Assembly (NCBI GenBank): GCA_030272585.1
Contig: BSYQ01000001.1
Location: 6,882,001-6,946,000, forward strand
Origin: Bryopsis sp. KO-2023
Lineage: Eukaryota; Chlorophyta; Ulvophyceae; Bryopsidales; Bryopsidaceae
Direction: 5' to 3'
DNA length: 64,000 nucleotides
Shown piece by piece: positions 13,196 through 24,885 of this stretch. The notes under the pieces are model-generated. The model saw only the letters and a list, made by a program, of their open reading frames with translations. It was not told the origin of the DNA and ran no database searches. Position 1 is the stretch's first letter, and each line of letters opens with the position of its first letter. Position numbers and translations under genes: made by a program.

Positions 13196-14781
13196 ATGCT
13201 TTTTACGTGCTCGCTTGCAGGATGCCCTTCCGTCCAACGAAGCATCCTAGCGGCACCATCTCGCTCTCTCGCCAGGTTTCCCAGTCGAAGGCCGCAACTC
13301 CACACACCTCAAACAACGAAGCGAGTCCGATGTGCAGCGTTCAGCGAGGTAATGCACCTCGCTGTGGCTCCGGTTTGCTTTGATCAGGTAAGAAACGGGA
13401 AGCGCGTCAGAATCCCAGCAGTACGGAGCCGGGATCTGGACACCAAAACAATGTGAAATTTGTGGTTGAAAGTCGTCATTTTCCCGAATTCGTCCAGGCT
13501 TGTCAAGGGGATGCGGACCGAACCTTCTTGATAGCCATCGCCATTCCCATAGTTGTCGCGGTTGTGTCGGTCGCGTACTTGCTCAGGCCGTTGCCGGAAG
13601 ACGCCGCCAACAGGGAGGAAATCTTTTCAGATCCAGAAACCGGGATAGTGTTTGAAGGACCAGAAGGAACATCCCCTGAGCGCGACCAAAAGGTGAAAAA
13701 AGGGACAGTGGGAAAGCAGGACGTGAAACCTTCAACGCCATGACGTCTTTGTGTGACGTTTCTGTTGTGACGTCACGTGTATCGCACCTGAATTGGATAA
13801 TAGATGTGTGTTGCAGGGGGAGCTGGTGTGGAAGGCTATTTCATACACTCCCTGGCCTGTCTCAGAAGGGACCGATGGAGAGAAAATTCAAATCGAAGTG
13901 GGCCCAGTGAAAGCTAGGGAAAAGAGGTGACCAACATCTCAGGATTCTCACACTTTTTTCTCAAATTAATGCTTTGTTGGTTCAATGTCCAGGCTGCTGT
14001 GCTTACATTTTGGCCTGTGGAGAAACAGGAGCTATTTGTTTGAGAAAATAGTGAAGGGTCCATCGGAGCTCATCGCAGTGTCCCTGCCGAGGCCATTAGG
14101 AATCGTATTCGCTGAAGGAAGGGACAAAACCGTTGTTGTTGGAGACTTGCTCCAAGGAGGTGCCGCCGAGCAGAAAAAGAAAGTGAGATCGGTGGTCGAA
14201 GTCGACACCCCCAAGTTCAAACCAAAGATATTTTGGGTGAAACGCTGAGGTGTTTCGCTGCAGGTGGCACAAATCGATAGGAGTTTGCTCAAATCAGCGA
14301 TCATAGAAGGTGAGGACTGTGGTTTGTGGGAGCCAGATGCACTGGGTCAGAAAAAAAAAAAGCGACTGGTTAAAAAACAGAACGCTGACGGAAAAGCAGA
14401 TTTTCGATGCAGGTGATGTTCTGAGGGCAATCACATGCACCAACTTCGTCTATCCCACACAGGCTCTCTTTGGGGTGGTACCTCCTGAACGGCACATCGT
14501 AAGCAGCAAAGGATCTCTCTCGTATTCTGTTCGAAATAGAGGCCATATCTTCTTTGGTTCGTTGTATTATTTCCCACATGATATGCCAAATTTTACAGCT
14601 GGCGAAGAAAAAGAAAAAAAACAGACGAAAAGGATCCTTCAAAACATCTGTGTTTTTCGTCAAGGTTCTCTTCGGAGCAGACGGTCAGAGCTGGCCCAAA
14701 GTCACCAATGCCTTGCGTAAAGGGGACAAAGAAGATGGGGATGTGACTGTGGTTGTGGAGCGTCGAATAATCGACGAATGA
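13196..14781 (+). CDS. PDZ domain protein with trans-membrane anchor and organelle-type leader
   Basis: Seven exons: 13196-13387, 13498-13692, 13817-13926, 13993-14182, 14264-14309, 14413-14498 and 14665-14781 (TGA), about 311 residues, all in phase. The N-terminal 50 residues are rich in Ser, Arg and Ala with almost no acidic residues, like a mitochondrial or plastid leader. A membrane helix follows (FLIAIAIPIVVAVVSVAYLL). The second half holds one PDZ-like domain: the carboxylate-binding loop PLGIVF, then VVVGDLLQGGAAEQ, GDVLRAI and a C-terminal VTVVVERR strand. Similar single-PDZ proteins occur in algal and plant plastids; a role as a scaffold or protease partner is inference. The start at 13196 is the in-frame ATG; an ATG in another frame at 13117 does not reach the exon 2 frame. 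Confidence 0.75.
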
Positions 14782-14850
14782 AAATCTTTCTACAGTTGAA
14801 CAGACAACCTGGTCAAAAGACGAGTGGGACTTGTTCGCCTGGTCACCTGG

Positions 14851-16371
14851 TTATAAGGCTTTGTTTTTTTTCCCGAAAAGCAATTTCTTCATGGAGTATC
14901 CCTCCCCTGTCTTCATTTGGCGAGCCCTCGAAGGGCCGTAGCGTTCCATCAGCCACCACCCCAGACTTGGAAAGAATTGAAACAAATAACCTGCGACGCC
15001 ACAAGCACTGTGTTTCTATCGGGGGGATGGCAAGTCCTTTGCATTTCCAGGAGTATGTAGAACTTCAAGGAAAATGAGTAAACCGTCGAAACCTCACCAA
15101 TGAAGAGCACTGGATGCTTGGCAATCCAACACTCTGCCAAATTATTCCTCATTGCCGTGGCAATCAGCTCAATGGCTCTGTCAGGTTCCAGTCTCTTGCC
15201 CCCAGCACCAGTTTCGATTTTCTCACTGATTAAACCGTTTGACCCGAACACGACCCTGGGGGGATCAGAGCCATCAGGGGAAGAAGCTAGCGGGCCAGGG
15301 CAGCAAACAGAGAATCTCAGGGGGCTGTTGCGACACATAGGTTCTGGTAAATGAAGCTGCAAACCAAAACCACATCCACAACCAAACAAAACCCTCTCTG
15401 GAGCATTGCTATCCTCCAGGGAAATCGGACCTGTCTGCCATCTCTGATCTGAGTGCAAGGAAATATCCTCTCAGGCCAAACTTGCACCCTGAGTAGAGAG
15501 CTTGTCCGGGGGCCGGCGTCATGGCGCCCATGCTAGCTATCGCAACGAAGTGCCCTTTGCCTTTCTCCAATAGCCCGGGAAGCAGTGCTGTGGTCAATGT
15601 GATTGGACCCACCGTGTTCAGTTGGAACATCTGATCCACAATTTTTGGCGATGCTTCATGTGCCAGCCCATGCTGTGACGCACCTGGAACACCCACCAAA
15701 TCGCACATTTTTATAATCGGCCGATCAAAGATGGAGGACAGGCTAATTCACGACGTGCCATTGCCAGCCAAAGAGAACATGAAGAAGCAACTGAATCTTG
15801 CAAGGGAATTCGCAATGCTCACCAGCGTTGTGAATAATATAATCTGGTCCAGCATTATCGAAGGATGATAGTGCAATCTTGGCGACATCGGCCAAAGCCA
15901 CGGGCCCAGCGGTTAAATCGAAAGGGAGGATCACAGTTTCACCTCGAAATTTCCCTTGGCAACTTGAGGCGGCCTTCTGCGAAACACCACAGAGGACGGA
16001 TGTGTTCTACATTTTCACATTCTTTTTAGCCAGATAACAATCTGTTGTAAATGGACAGCTGACAGGGCTTTTGTGTGGTATATGAAAACCCATGCAGCAA
16101 AAGATCAAGAACTTGGAGTGTAACAAACCTCAAGCTGCTCCTTTTTCCTGGATGACAGGATCAACTTGGCACCATGCTTGCTGAAGTACTGTGCAAGCTT
16201 CTTCCCGAATCCTTGACTTGCACCGGTGATCCAGACAACTTTTCCATCAAAGAAGTCTTTTTCAGGGGGTGGACAGCTGAGCAAATGCAGGTCAGCATCA
16301 GCTTTCAAGAACCTCCTTATCCACCAGATTCCGAAGAGAATGGGTGCGACACCGATTCCCACGTAAATCAT
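14851..16371 (-). CDS. DHRS7: DHRS7-like short-chain dehydrogenase/reductase
   Basis: Exons 16371-16129, 15976-15823, 15683-15431, 15324-15098 and 14990-14851 (TAA) give about 338 residues, the usual DHRS7 length, all in phase. A membrane helix at residues 2-17 is followed by the DHRS7 signature KADADLHLL, then VVWITGASQGFG (NAD(P) binding), the NAG motif at the exon 2/3 border, IASMGA (catalytic Ser) and YSGCK (catalytic Tyr and Lys, near residue 200). The C-terminus WWLMERYG and GYSMKKLLFGKKNKAL matches the family. Membrane-bound NAD(P)H-dependent reduction of lipid or steroid carbonyls is the known family activity; the substrate here is unknown. An open frame continues upstream of 16371 without a clear family match, so an earlier start is possible. 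Confidence 0.9.
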
Positions 16372-16957
16372 CTGATCGACATGCAATCCAGCGAACAATG
16401 CAGCTGGAGTCCCGGATTGGGGAAGTGCTCTTGTGCAGGGTGCCGGTCGTCGTACGTTCTCGTCATCCGTACGTTGCAGCTTTTGAAGGGGATTCAAAAA
16501 GCCCCCACATTTGATAAGACCAAACCGGTGTGCCGATCGTTTTGGGTTGCAATTTCGCACGCCGATCTTGCAACGAAAGGGATCGCGGCGCACGACGGGA
16601 GGCTTGTGTGATGTGGCGGCGTCGATTAACATGATGCCCAGTTTCACGGTCGAAATCACCTATCCTGTCCACCAACTGTGTGTTCCTCGGTCGGATTCCG
16701 CGCGATTTTCTTCGCGGTCGAGAATTTGGGGTGGTGCATGAGCGTCGAGGCTCTTGCTGGCCTCAGGTACCGCTTCCACCATTTCCTTTCATCGTGTTCC
16801 AAATCCAGCTTCCTACCAGCAACGCATATCGAGTTCGTACAAATCGTATTTTGGGAACTCAAGCCCTTTCAATACACCCTGCCTCCACTCTGTTCGGCCA
16901 CTACCAACGCTCTCGACCTCCACTTTTTGCCTGTTTTGTGTTGGCGACGTCTTCGAA

Positions 16958-18808
16958 ATGAGTTTGTTCGGGTTTGGAAAGTAAGTTCGCTCAGCGCTAC
17001 CGTTTGCGAAGTGAATGTACCATCTCGTAGCGCCTGGTTTGAGCTCATGTACCTATCGGGAATAAGAAAACGCAGGTTGCTGAGGGTTTCTTTGTGCGTC
17101 GACGGACCAGAAACGCGAAGACTTTTCGGCCCAAAAGGAGCACTCCAGTTGGAAGCAAGGTTAGACATTGCCCTCTTCGTTCTTTCTTCTTTTACGCGGA
17201 GTGAGTTCGTCAAGAACCTTGAGGAAACACGTATTTCCACTACGGCTCGTCGGTGATGATGGGTTTTTTAGAGACGCACGTTCGCTCGTCGACCCCGCGA
17301 GATTTCCGTGATAAAGTTTCGAAGCGGTTGAGGTTCGCGGTCACCGTGTGGGGTGGTGTGAGCGTCGACCCAAGGTCGTCCTCCATCCTCTCTTGTACAA
17401 GTACTTCCACACATCTTTTTTTGTCAATACATGGTCGAATCCTTGCGTCACCAGAAGGTGTAGATGCAAGTTTCGGAAGCTTGTGAAAGTGAGTGCACTG
17501 GGTTTCTTTTTTTTTTCGCTCGCTAGGGTGTGCAACTCAAACGACATATCGATGCGACTTTGGGCAGCGGAAACCTTCGCGAAGCCGTGAGGCTCCCACC
17601 CGGTGAGAAGGAGGAAGAATGGCTTGCTGTCAACACCGTGGATTTCTTCAACGCAGCGAGCGTTCTGTACGGTGCTCTGGAGGAGTTCTGTACGGCGTCG
17701 ACTTGCCCCGTTATGCGAGCCGGCCGAAAGGTAAGAGAGGGCTTCATTCGTCGAACTCGCGTTTGTCTCTATACTTGAGCTCCTCGTTGTCGTAATTGAT
17801 GTTCGGGAATAGTCCAGCCCAATCCCTCAGTTCCTTTCTTGCTCAACTACCCCCCTGGATTCAAGAAATCATATCGGTGTTTGATTAAAAAAAAAAAAGA
17901 AATCATATCAGTGCTTGATAAAAGGGACCACTTCTCCAAGAGGTTGCATTCGGGGGAGAACAGGTTTTTTTCGTCCACACAAATCCAAGATTTTTTTCTA
18001 TTAAGAAAACTGTTGGTCAATATTCCATGAGGAAAACTAAACTATCAAAGCACTCAAATACATGTGCTTTAATATATATTTGATGTATATTAAATATATA
18101 CTTTATGTTTTGTTTTGTTTTTTTGTTCATTGCAGTACGAATATCTTTGGGCAGATGGAGTGAGGTACAAGAAACCAGTGCGGTTGTCAGCCCCAGAATA
18201 CATTGAAAAATTGTTCGACTGGATAGAGGGGCAAATGGACGACACGACCGTGTTTCCGGTTGACTATGGAAAACAGTTTCCATCAAACTTTCGGGACATC
18301 ATTCGAAGAATCTTTAAGCGACTGTTCCGCGTGTACGCACACATATACCATTCTCATTTCAAGAGCGTCGTGGCCCTCGGGGTCGAGGCTCATCTTAATA
18401 CATGTTTCAAGCATTTCATTTTCTTCACCAAGGTACGGTGTGCCAAAAAAACTCGACAACGAAAAAAAAACACTTCTTTTTGAATGGAGTGTTTATATTG
18501 TCCGTTCCAGCGATGAGATGATGCATCGACGCATGCATTTAATTAATTAATAATGGAAAAAAATAAAAAAATAAATAGTAATTTCATTGCTTCAGTTGCA
18601 CCGTGAGATTTGCATATCATTGCGTAGGTAGTGAGTGGAATTTTTCGGGCTATTCATTTGTTTATTCAGTGTATGCCTAAGTTTATGAAAAGAAATTGAA
18701 ATTTATTTTTGTTTTCTGGGGGGGGGTGTTCAACAGCAATTTAATCTCATCGAAGAGAAGGAGCTCGCCCCGCTGCGGGAGCTCATCGGCCAATTCGCAC
18801 CCTCATGA
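16958..18808 (+). CDS. MOB1: MOB1 kinase activator
   Basis: Exons 16958-16980, 17111-17159, 17527-17730, 18136-18432 and 18737-18808 (TGA) join in phase to 214 residues, typical for MOB1. It starts MSLFGFGK and reads through KTFRPKR, ATLGSGNLREAVRLP, NTVDFFN, FCTASTCPVM, RLFRVYAHIYHSHF and HLNTCFKHFIFF. The two Cys of CTASTC and the two His of the HIYHSH region are the family zinc ligands and are all present. MOB1 binds and activates NDR/LATS kinases in Hippo and mitotic-exit signalling. It is upstream of APC6 on the same strand, but 2 kb separates them, so no shared transcript is implied. Confidence 0.95.
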
Positions 18809-20196
18809 AGTCCCACTCGCACGACTTCCAAAAGAATAACTCTTTGTTCCCCCTATCCTGTCGACGACCGCCAATCTGTTGTTTTTGGCTCTTTCGATTT
18901 TTCAACGGGCAGGAGCGTGACCCCTCCTGATGTCCTGTCAATTTGAAGAGAAACATGCAGAAAAAATACAAAAAAATACAAAAAAAAGAGAAATGGAAAT
19001 GGAAAAAAAAGAAAAAGAGAAGAAAAGGAAAGGAAAAAAAAAACAGTTTGCACATTGAAGGTTGTATTCACAAAGAAAAGAAAAGAAAAAAAATTGAGAA
19101 AACAAGAAATTATATACGAAACGGAAGAAACAGGATGGAATGAAATTCGTGGTAGGTGCTCCGACAGATGTGTGGTGGTGTTTTGAGTGAAAATTTGGGT
19201 GCGATATGTTTGTCTCTCGCTAGGTTTGTGTTATTTGGATGAATATATTTGGAAAGAATGACCGGTGTTTAAAAGTGGAGTGGAAGTTGGAGGGGGAGTA
19301 GAGGTTGGGAAGGGGAAATTTCCGGGGGGTTCTCTGTGGCAAGTGCTCAAAACAGGGTGGTGATTGAGGGGGTGGGGGGGAAGAGGTTTGATCACGAGGG
19401 AGTGGTTATATATTATGGATAGAGGGTCGACGAAAATTGATTGGTGTAATTGTGGGTGTTGTTTTTTTTCCATGTGATGATCTCTCTATCCAACATAAAA
19501 AGATTGAAAGTGGGGATGGCAAAAATGGGATGAATGTGGGAGGGGGGGGACAGGGAGGGTTTTGGGACAAAGAAATTTAGGGGGGGGGATGGTTTTCGGA
19601 GTGGTTCTCTGCAGGAATAGGGTGAAAAGTATTGGGAGCCCATCAAACACAAGTTGGGCAGTGTAAATAAGTCCGAGCATTTTTTTTTTTTTTTGGGGGG
19701 GGGGGGGTTGGGAGGAAAGAAATGGGATGGGGAAATTGGTGTGGAAAAGTGTTCGGGCGCTTCTTTCTTTTTCTACTTTCTGTGGCCGTGGGGTGTGTGT
19801 ATGGGATGTTTTTTCAGAAGGCTGCGTATCGGAGATTGGGGATGTTTTTGTAGGGTGATGGGTTATTTCGAAAAGAATCAGGGAAAATGTTGGTTGTTTT
19901 GATGCTGTGTGATATACCAAGCTTTTTCTGCCGCCTTCCTCAGATAGGGGGCAACACCAGGGCAGCATCAATATTTGTATGTTAAAATTGAGGAGGGGGG
20001 GGGGGGAGGGGGGGGGAGGTAATTCCTGCAATGACACCTGGGGAAAAAAACAAGAAAAAAAGAAGAACGATGGTTTGATTACTGTAGTTTAGAAACCCGG
20101 CAGGTGCTGTAAGGGAAATATTCGGAGGAAATGTGAAGAGATAATGCCTTTGAATTTGTTGAGTGTCCCTGCATAATATAAAATATACTCATTTCT
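18809..20196. other. intergenic region with strong purine bias
   Basis: No gene recognised. 18945-19140 is almost all A and G on the + strand. 19260-20035 is G-rich with many runs of four or more G, including a long T-run followed by a long G-run near 19680-19708 and G-blocks at 19993-20018. The bias is one-sided for about 1 kb. Confidence 0.5.
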
Positions 20197-20492
20197 TTAG
20201 TACGCTGGAGAAACAAACACCAGTGGAATGTCGGTCGAAAACTCGAAGTGGAATTTGGCCAGGGCCCAGATTGATCCAAGAAACTTCTCATTTTCTGGTT
20301 CACTGATGCCCCGTTGCTTCGTTTCTTTTCCCTCCAAATAAATGCTTGTGCCCAGAGGGTGGGTGGCAATTTGATACCTTTGGCTGTTACAGCCAGGACA
20401 CTGGTTTCTTGAAATCGACCACTATCTCCTCCACACTCAGTCCAAGCACCGGACAAGGATGTCCCCAAGAACTCTGTACAAAACGATTGACA
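20197..20492 (-). CDS. unrecognised protein, two 3' exons only
   Basis: The terminal exon 20294-20197 (TAA) reads NEKFLGSIWALAKFHFEF and ends PLVFVSPAY. A phase-compatible preceding exon, 20492-20378, contains ETSVLAVTAKG. The donor (AAAG/GTATCA) and acceptor (GAACCAG) are reasonable. The helical/strand pattern looks like real protein, with a faint resemblance to small proteasome-assembly chaperones that I cannot substantiate. Upstream sequence to about 20700 has competing open frames (one with LYRVLGDILVRCLD), and I could not place the start. The gene would be divergent from APC6 with a short shared promoter. Confidence 0.35.
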
Positions 20493-20800
20493 CTGGTAGG
20501 TAATCATCTTGACTGTCTTATTGATGTGAGAAGGAAGAGTTATCGAGTAAGGTAAAAAAGGCATCCATGATCGCATCCGCTCCTGAAGAAAAAGTATAGA
20601 AGCACAAGGTAAAGTTAAGTTCTGTGACGAAATTTGCACAATGGGGAGTTGGCACGTTGGCACCTCATTCAGAAGCTCATAAGATATGTGACCTCTGATG
20701 ACTGCCAGAAACCAACGGGAAACTCTGTACGACTGACGAACTCACATTGCGCTGGCGTTTCTTGACGCTCGCCTCGTGACGTGTCTAGTTTAGGAACACA

Positions 20801-23687
20801 ATGTTCACGGAGAAACACTGCGAGCGTCTGAGGGAGCTTGTCGGTGACTGCCTCGAGAAACACCTGGAAAGGTCAGCTGTGTTTTATGCGGACAAACTGG
20901 TGTCGTTGTCGGGATCCGACCCGGATGACGTCTATCTGTTAGCTCAGGTGATGGAGGGCTTCATGGACGTTGCTCCCCCTTGGGAGCAATTCGTAGAGTG
21001 GGGGGGCGGGGGGGGGTTCAAACGAAATGGGTGATCAATTTGGTGGAATAATTTACGTGGAGTAGGGACTCGAATATGCTGCCTTGAAAGAGCACTAATC
21101 TCAGAAAGAGAGAGATCACTTTCTGTTATCTCTTTTTGTTTGGACCAGAAGGGAAATGGGTGGCTTGGCTCAACTTGACGGATAACTCTTGCTAACCTTT
21201 TCTTGGTGCTGGTGGTGGCAGGCCTATTTTGCATCCAAAGAATATAGGAGGGCAGTGAACTTGCTGAGCAGGGAGAGGTTGCTGGAAAGCAAGCCAAACT
21301 GCAGATACCTCGCAGCCAGATGTCTGGCTGAATGTGGCGATTGGGAGGAGTGTTTGTCGGTGTTGGGGGATGGAGAGGGAGAGGATGCAATGGAAGTGGA
21401 TGACTCACATGAAGGGGTAAAAATTTCCATCACAGCACTTAATTCTTCTTTTTCTGTTCTTTTTTTATTAATCTTTCCAAAAGCCAAACGCATGCAATTT
21501 TGTTTCTGGAGGTATTCGAATCAGGGACGGTGCCTGAACAACTGGAAAAGAACAACTGCCAGAATCTGCGGTTAAATCTGCTGTGTGGGTTTTGAACTAC
21601 CTTTTTCTTTTATTCGATAAACATTCTATTCCGAAAATTCAGGCGGCACCTGGCGTCAGCATCAGTTGGCACTCCACGATATGTCTGATGAGAGGCCGAA
21701 TTTTTGAAAACATGGAGAATCCACCGAGAGCCCTCATGTGGTACAAGAAGGCGTTGAAGAGCGATCCGTTTTGCTTCGATGCGTTTCACTACCTGGTGGA
21801 AAGGCATCTGCTGAGCAACACCGAGGAGAAGGAGCTCGTCAGCGAGCTGCAGGTCAATGACCAAGACAACTGGCTCAAACTGCTCTACGCATGCAAATGC
21901 AAGAAGGTATATGTTCACGCAACCTGGGGAGGATGGTGTATATGAAGGTCCAGCGACCTCGTTGCTGTTGGGAAGAATTTCAGCGATGTTCGGTTTGTCT
22001 GCAGAACGATCTCTGCATATATTGGGTCGAGCGATCTGTGTGTTTTTCCACAGTATGACGAGGCAGACAGTTTTGAGGAGAAAATTGAGGATTTGGAACG
22101 GCCTTCTCATTCAAGCGGGGCTCCCGTTGCTCCGCTTCAACCCAGTGCGACTGTGAATCAAGCTCCAAGTGGAGTCAACGCCATGGACTCTGCGGAAGTA
22201 GATGTTGCAGACCTTGACATCGACATTGAGCCGAATCCTGGCTGGGGCTTGGTGGGCAATGTGGACGTGCTGGCATGCAAGGCAGAAGTGAAGTACCACA
22301 GGTGAGGAACAGACCAACCATCAACTGATCGAAGAGGGTGAAATGAGCTCCTCTTTGTCCAGTGCTTGTGGTTCAGGTGTACTTTGCTGGTGAGAAGAAG
22401 CAAATCCATGGAGGTTTGATAAGAACCTTTTGTGGTTGCAAGGCTTCCCAGGTGAGTCCATTAAGGAGTTTCAATAAGAAATGAGATAGGCTGGTGTCTG
22501 ACATAGGGGGGCCTATCGACAAGCTTACGCGATTTCCAGGGACATCCTGAAAAGGGATCCCGATGCCCATCAACTGATTCCAGTGTATGTGGCCTCATGT
22601 CTGGAACTGGACCTCCGAAACGAATTGTTCCTGAAGGCGCATCAATTGACGAAGAAAAATCCGGAGCGGGCTATATCTTGGTATGCTGTCGGGGTGTACT
22701 ACATGTGCATCAAAAGATACGAAAACGCAAGGAGGTTTTTTGGAAAGGCGAATTCCATAGATCGGTATTTTGCACCGGCATGGATCGGGTTTGGCAATGC
22801 ATTTGCTGCTCAGGACGAGGCAGACCAGGTATTCGCAGAACACCCCACACAAACAGAAAAACCGGCAAGAAAATCGCAACACGCAATTGGGGAATTTGGC
22901 TGTGGAATCCTGGTGTAGCAGGTGAAAGACTTGAATTTTGCATGCATTATTCAGGGGGTGTTTTGGTGGTTGACGTTTGCAGGCAATGGCAGCCTTCAGG
23001 ACTGCTGCAAGACGCTTTCCTGGACTCCACCTCCCTCTTATTTACATTGGGATGGAATACCAGAGAATGAACAATCTTCCCTTGGCGGAGCGGATGTTCA
23101 TGAGCGCTAAGGACCTGTGTCCAAGAGACCCCCTGGTGCACAACGAGCTGGGGATTCTTGCATTTCGAGATGGGAAATATGGGGAAGCTGTGGCTTGGTT
23201 TCGTAGGGCCATCGAATCGATTCCAGGAAAAGAGCCCACTGCAGGTACAGTTACAGTTTATCGTTTCAGGAAAAAGAGCTGTCCAACGAAACAGAAAATT
23301 CTCTCGTAAACGAGAAAATTTGTGGAAATCGCACAAGAGGAACATCCCCAGATCAACCAGCTCCCACCTGATGATTTTTTTTTCTCATTTTTTCCAGCTT
23401 GGGAGCCCACCTTGATCAATCTCGGACATGCCTTGAGGAAACAGTGCCGCTACACGGATGCAATCAAACAATACCAAAAGGCGTTGGCTCTTTGTCCGAT
23501 GCAGTCCAGCACTGCAACCGCACTGGGATTCTCGTATCACCTGCAAATACGCATCCCCCACGCGATCGAATACTACCACAAAGCCCTAGCGTTGAACCCG
23601 GAGGATCAGTTTGCCCAAGAGATGCTGCAAATCGCTGTACAAGAGGACTGCAGCAGACCGGATGATGATCAAATAGTGTTTTCGTAG
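20801..23687 (+). CDS. CDC16: anaphase-promoting complex subunit 6 (CDC16)
   Basis: Exons 20801-20947, 21222-21416, 21512-21570, 21660-21906, 22054-22301, 22507-22828, 22983-23244 and 23398-23687 (TAG) give about 589 residues. The protein is a series of TPR helices. Exon 2 has AYFASKEYRRAVNLL, exon 4 RALMWYKKALKSDPFCFDAF, exon 6 SWYAVGVYYMCIKRYENARR, exon 7 LIYIGMEYQRMNNLPLAE and exon 8 LINLGHALRKQCRYTDAI, which track the human order closely. APC6 is a homodimeric TPR arm of the APC/C ubiquitin ligase that drives anaphase and mitotic exit. It lacks the long human C-terminal tail. The acceptors at 21660 and 22507 were chosen because nearer AG sites break the phase; a conserved junction (HRGAYRQAY) supports the second. 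A low-complexity Asp/Ala linker lies in exon 5. Confidence 0.93.
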
Positions 23688-24885
23688 AGATATTTGTCAA
23701 AAAATTTGTGCATTTTCACCTGTAGCGATTCGGGGATTCGAGGGGGTCAAAAATGGGAAGGGATTGGAAAAGGGGGGAAAAGGAGGGAATGAGTTGAGTG
23801 CAACTGCAGGACTGACATTAGGATCACAACAACAATTACAACAAAAAAAATGTGGAATGAAGAGTGGCCACATGCAAAAGGTTTTGTGCGCACAGTTTTT
23901 CGTTTTTGCCATCATTCTTTTGTTCAAGCGTTTGTCTTTAATGGATGGTCTTGGATGTGGAAAAAGAGACGGACAGAAGAAAAAGAAGGATTTGTGCGTG
24001 GTGGCGTCAAAAACTTGGTTTGGATGGGGGGGGTTGCGAAATAGGGATGACTGATGCAGTGCACTTTACTATGACACTTTCATCACAAGAATTTACAAGA
24101 GATTCTCTCTCGGAAGATATTTTTAGGTGCTTGCATGACTGTCCTGAGGACGTCGAGATCCTCGCTGTCCCCACCGAGCGACTCGTCAGCCTTTCGGTGC
24201 GGCTGGGGCTGGAATCCTCCCCTCCAAGGGGATTCTGTTCTGAGCGAAGAGCACAAAATTTGCCAGATTCCTAAAAGGATGCCTTATACTTCTTGTCGAG
24301 CACAATTGGGGAACGGTTGGCGTCCTGGGCGATAAGTTTTGGGACTTGTTTTTTTCGAAAACTCTGCTTGTGGCGAGGGGTAGACCCTAGCAGGGTTTTT
24401 TCGATTCCATTGGCAATTGAAGACCTGGTGAGTGGTAGCTGTGGGGACCGGGCAGTGTGTACGTGCGCGCGCGCGCCAGTTTTTCCACTGAGAATCACAC
24501 TCGGTGTTGAGTTTAGATTTCATGGGGAGCGGTTGGCGAGTACACATATCTAGAAAAAAATGTTGTCAACACATTTGTTTCGTTTCTGTTGGGCTCTCAC
24601 GCTACGTGGCGATTCTGGTGCAATAAGAAGGGCTCGCTTTGTTACAGGCACCGCGCGCGCTCCAGAAATCATCGCTTTGACGCCGTTTTTGTGTTGTTCG
24701 CAGAAGTTTCTTGCTGCGTTCGCTGGGAAAATCCTTCTGTGATTCCAAACAGATACAAGGTTCGACGAGAAACGGGGGGGGGGTCCGCAGAACATTTCCT
24801 GTATCAGTGGAGGAAAAAGCGTCGACCCAATCTCGAAAGCGGTGTCCAGAAAATCCGAAAGAGAAAGAAAAAGGTCTCCGTAAAG
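23688..24885. other. intergenic region upstream of the phosphatase gene
   Basis: No coding exon recognised. It contains a short GC alternation near 24467-24477. The frame of the downstream gene is open back to about 24589 but its only upstream initiator there is a TTG, so I do not extend the gene. Confidence 0.5.

Noticed and set aside
14851-16371. 3-ketodihydrosphingosine reductase as the identity of the SDR gene
   Set aside because: The KADADLHLL signature, N-terminal helix and GYSMKKLLFGKK tail fit DHRS7 better.
21571-21659. Acceptor AG at 21652 (before GCGGCACC) for APC6 exon 4
   Set aside because: It breaks the phase from exon 3. The acceptor at 21660 keeps the frame and the family sequence.
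22302-22506. Extra APC6 exons near 22379 and 22430
   Set aside because: No combination keeps phase, and direct joining of 22301 to 22507 restores the conserved TPR sequence.
24589-24885. N-terminal extension of the Dullard-like phosphatase
   Set aside because: The only upstream initiator is TTG and the sequence is Arg-rich without family similarity; ATG 24886 fits the known short N-terminus.
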